5,446 bases of DNA from Deltaproteobacteria bacterium. GTDB lineage: Bacteria; Desulfobacterota; SM23-61. The position numbers and the translations under genes were made by a program. Below the pieces are notes generated by a model, which saw nothing but the letters and a program-made list of their open reading frames with translations, made no database searches and had not been told where the DNA came from. The stretch covers positions 1 to 5,446 of the forward strand of contig JAOUFX010000265.1 of NCBI GenBank assembly GCA_029857975.1. The letters are read 5' to 3'. Positions 3,571 to 5,446 of the stretch are shown one piece after another (position 1 is the first letter of the stretch; each line of letters opens with the position of its first letter).

Positions 3571-5376
3571 TCAAACCGATACTTGGTCAATCGGCCAAGA
3601 AACCCGAATGGCAGTCCCTTTTCCCCTGACGGATTCAATACTGAAAGACCCACCTGAAAGTTCGGTCCGCTCTCTCATGCTACCCATCCCGAACCCTTTC
3701 TTGATATCTTTCAAATCAAACCCCAGGCCGTTATCCTGAATAACCATTTCTACCTTGTCTTCGGTTCTCCGCAAGATGAGGCAAACGAGGTCCGCTCTAC
3801 TATGCTTAGCGATATTGTTTAGGGCCTCTTGCAACACTCGGTAGATCACCGTCTTAAGTGGGGCTGACACTTCGTTTTCCTGGATGCCGATCTGTGGCTC
3901 GATGCGGATAGCCGAATAAACCCTTTTAAATTCCCGACAGAACCACCCAATAGTGGCTAGGATACCCAGATCATCAAGGATGGGGGGCCGCAAATCTATC
4001 TGGATTCTTCGAACTTCTTCAATGCTTTCTTGCACCATTGGGATAATGGCCTTCAACGATTGCTCTTTTGCCTCACTTTCACCCTTTTGTTGGATGAAAT
4101 CCTCTACCATAAATTTGACGGCGGTCAACATTTGCCCGATCCCATCATGGAGTTCACTAGCAACCCGTTTTCTTTCTTTTTCTTGTACAGACAGAACCTC
4201 AGAGGAGAGAAGTCGAAGTCGACCCTCTGATTCCCGCAGTGCCATCTCGGTCTGCTTGCGCTCTTTTATTTCCTGCTTTAGCTGGGCAGTACGTTCCTCC
4301 ACACGTCGTTCCAGCTCGTTGCGAGCCTTTTGAAGCTCCTCCTCGCTTCGTTTGCGTTGGACAGCAAGGGCATAGACGACTGCCAGGCGTTCAACCAACG
4401 AAAGATCTCTCTCAGTGTAATCATGATCCGAGTTAGCGAGCGAAATTTGGCCGACCAATGTTCTATCAAAAAGCGCTGGGACGGAAAGGAAACGACGGAT
4501 GGGTACATGGCCTTCGGGAGTTCCTGATGACCGCGGATCGCTCGATGGGTCATTGGTCATAAGGGGTTTTCTATTATTGAGCACCCACCCCCACAGCCCT
4601 GTGAACTTCTTAAAGACAATATCCTTGTTTTCGATCTGGCAAATATCCCAGATATCTCTCGTGAGGGTAGACGTGATATGGTAGCCCGTTTGTGGGTCGA
4701 TAACAGAGACAAAACCAAACCCGCTGCTGGTAAGACGCTTGGCTTGCTCCAGCACAACGAACGAAATATATTCAATTGGTTTGGGTAAAATCAGTATACT
4801 TGATAGGTTGGCTATTGCTTCGTTGACTGAGGCCTCCCACAATAGCCTCTCCTCTACCCGCTTGCGCTCAGTGATATCAACCCAACTCCCTAAATAATAT
4901 TTGGACTCTCCAGTGCTTTTTACAGACGTCGAGGTTATCTCAACGAAGAATCGCTCCCCAGATTTTGTTTGGAAATGCTCCTCAAGCTTGTATGCTCCTT
5001 TTCTTTTGAGAACAGCTTCCTCAAAATCCTTATGGATTTTTTCCAGTGTTTCTTCCGTCCACCAAGGATATGGAGCCTTGGTGCCGACAAGCTCTGCTTT
5101 GGAAAAACCGGTTAGCTTTTCCATGGCCGGATTCGCATATCTTATCGAAGTATCAGAATTGATAACCACGATAGGATTGGGAGAATTGGCCAGCAACCTT
5201 GAACTAAATTCCTCATTCTCTCGTAACGCTTGCTCGACCTCTTTCAGGCGTAGGAGAAGGATGTGCTGTTCGCTGACCACGGCGTCCACCTCTTCGCGTC
5301 GCAGGGCTGCAAGGGCCGCCTCGGCCTCGGCCAGGCGCTCTTCCAGTTCCTGGTAGGTCGGTTTTTTGATTCTCAT
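3571..5376 (-). CDS. PAS-GAF hybrid sensor histidine kinase (HPK7/NarL type)
   Basis: A 601-residue cytoplasmic two-component kinase with no membrane segment. Residues 5-60 form a charged coiled coil. A PAS domain spans about 57-172 (NPIVVINSDTSIRYANPAMEKLTGFS, ending GSWVDITERKR). A GAF domain spans about 180-342. A second coiled coil (343-390) leads into a HisKA_3 dimerisation domain with the phosphoacceptor His410 in S-E-L-H-D-G-I-G-Q, and the DLRPPILDDLGI box at 461-472. The HATPase_c domain has the N box QEALNN (516-521), DNGLGFD (548-554), GFGMGSMRER (561-570) and GKGT (585-588), so it should be active. Kinases of this class phosphorylate LuxR/NarL-type regulators; none lies in the window. 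The start ATG overlaps the stop of a kaiB-like gene as ATGA and follows GAGG by 6 nt, indicating one operon. The ligands of PAS and GAF are unknown. Confidence 0.95.
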   Translation of the reverse strand: MRIKKPTYQELEERLAEAEAALAALRREEVDAVVSEQHILLLRLKEVEQALRENEEFSSRLLANSPNPIVVINSDTSIRYANPAMEKLTGFSKAELVGTKAPYPWWTEETLEKIHKDFEEAVLKRKGAYKLEEHFQTKSGERFFVEITSTSVKSTGESKYYLGSWVDITERKRVEERLLWEASVNEAIANLSSILILPKPIEYISFVVLEQAKRLTSSGFGFVSVIDPQTGYHITSTLTRDIWDICQIENKDIVFKKFTGLWGWVLNNRKPLMTNDPSSDPRSSGTPEGHVPIRRFLSVPALFDRTLVGQISLANSDHDYTERDLSLVERLAVVYALAVQRKRSEEELQKARNELERRVEERTAQLKQEIKERKQTEMALRESEGRLRLLSSEVLSVQEKERKRVASELHDGIGQMLTAVKFMVEDFIQQKGESEAKEQSLKAIIPMVQESIEEVRRIQIDLRPPILDDLGILATIGWFCREFKRVYSAIRIEPQIGIQENEVSAPLKTVIYRVLQEALNNIAKHSRADLVCLILRRTEDKVEMVIQDNGLGFDLKDIKKGFGMGSMRERTELSGGSFSIESVRGKGTAIRVSWPIDQVSV

Positions 5377-5446
5377 GATGCGCCTCGGGTGAGTTGCAGC
5401 GCGGAAAGGATCTTGTGGGTATTGCTCAGGGTGCCAAAGATCGTGA
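5373..5446 (-). CDS. kaiB: KaiB-like protein, C-terminal end only
   Basis: The last 23 codons of a gene entering from the right. The visible end IFGTLSNTHKILSALQL fits the C-terminal KaiB pattern I-x-G-D-L-S-[DN]-x-x-[KR]-[VI]-L-x-x-L-x-L. The usual Asp after Gly is Thr here. KaiB is a thioredoxin-like, fold-switching partner of the KaiC ATPase in circadian clocks. In non-cyanobacteria, kaiC-kaiB pairs often sit with PAS/GAF histidine kinases and serve in timing or stress responses. The TGA overlaps the kinase ATG, so the two should be translationally coupled. The alternative frame that is open into the kinase gives a His/Pro/Arg-rich stretch unlike a domain, which favours this frame. Only the tail is visible, so the family call is moderate. 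Confidence 0.65.
   Translation of the reverse strand, partial: TIFGTLSNTHKILSALQLTRGAS

Noticed and set aside
3953..4333. Plus-strand reading frames antisense to the kinase (also 4901-5356)
   Set aside because: They are shadows of the kinase gene, rich in Ser/Arg as expected from antisense coiled-coil codons.
1..5446. CRISPR array, tRNA or rRNA genes, intI, transposase
   Set aside because: I looked for regularly spaced repeats, T-loop-like GGTTCGA motifs and recombinase motifs and found none.

Overview
The window looks like accessory or intergenic-rich DNA from an environmental bacterium that uses strong AGGAGG-type ribosome binding sites. The taxon cannot be fixed from the sequence. A KaiB-family gene next to a soluble PAS/GAF histidine kinase, together with an integron-type gene cassette, suits Proteobacteria, Desulfobacterota, Nitrospirota, NC10 and similar lineages. 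That is a guess from gene content only.

Layout, left to right. (1) Positions 1-42 hold the first 14 codons of a minus-strand gene that leaves the window. (2) Positions 43-799 have no convincing gene. They contain two good minus-strand terminator hairpins (about 157-206 and 666-701). (3) A minus-strand lipoprotein gene (800-1213) has a near-consensus sigma-70 promoter (1346-1373). Its leader of about 125 nt contains a 20-codon mini-ORF and a GC-rich hairpin followed by a T-run. (4) Positions 1591-2607 are an AT-richer plus-strand block with a small winged-helix-like protein and a small HNH nuclease. The block is framed by two different pairs of 28-bp imperfect direct repeats and ends in a strong terminator. 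(5) Positions 2676-3187 form a GC-richer 512-bp segment with the full anatomy of a single integron gene cassette on the minus strand: a GTTAGCC boundary, one ORF encoding an NTF2/SnoaL-like protein, and an attC hairpin with two extrahelical bases. No integrase gene is present. (6) Positions 3188-3570 are non-coding and carry two TTATACA-N3-TGTATAA palindromes. One overlaps a perfect -10 box pointing into the cassette gene. (7) Positions 3571-5446 are an operon fragment on the minus strand: the 3' end of a kaiB-like gene overlaps by ATGA with a 601-codon PAS-GAF-HisKA_3-HATPase histidine kinase.

How the genes may work together: the KaiB-like protein and the kinase are probably co-translated and act in one timing or stress-signalling pathway, with kaiC perhaps just outside the window. 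The cassette appears to have been captured downstream of that operon and may borrow a pre-existing, possibly regulated promoter. The winged-helix/HNH block has the look of a small mobile or exchangeable module. The most notable points are the solitary cassette with its attC, the nested repeats around the HNH block, and the leader of the lipoprotein gene.
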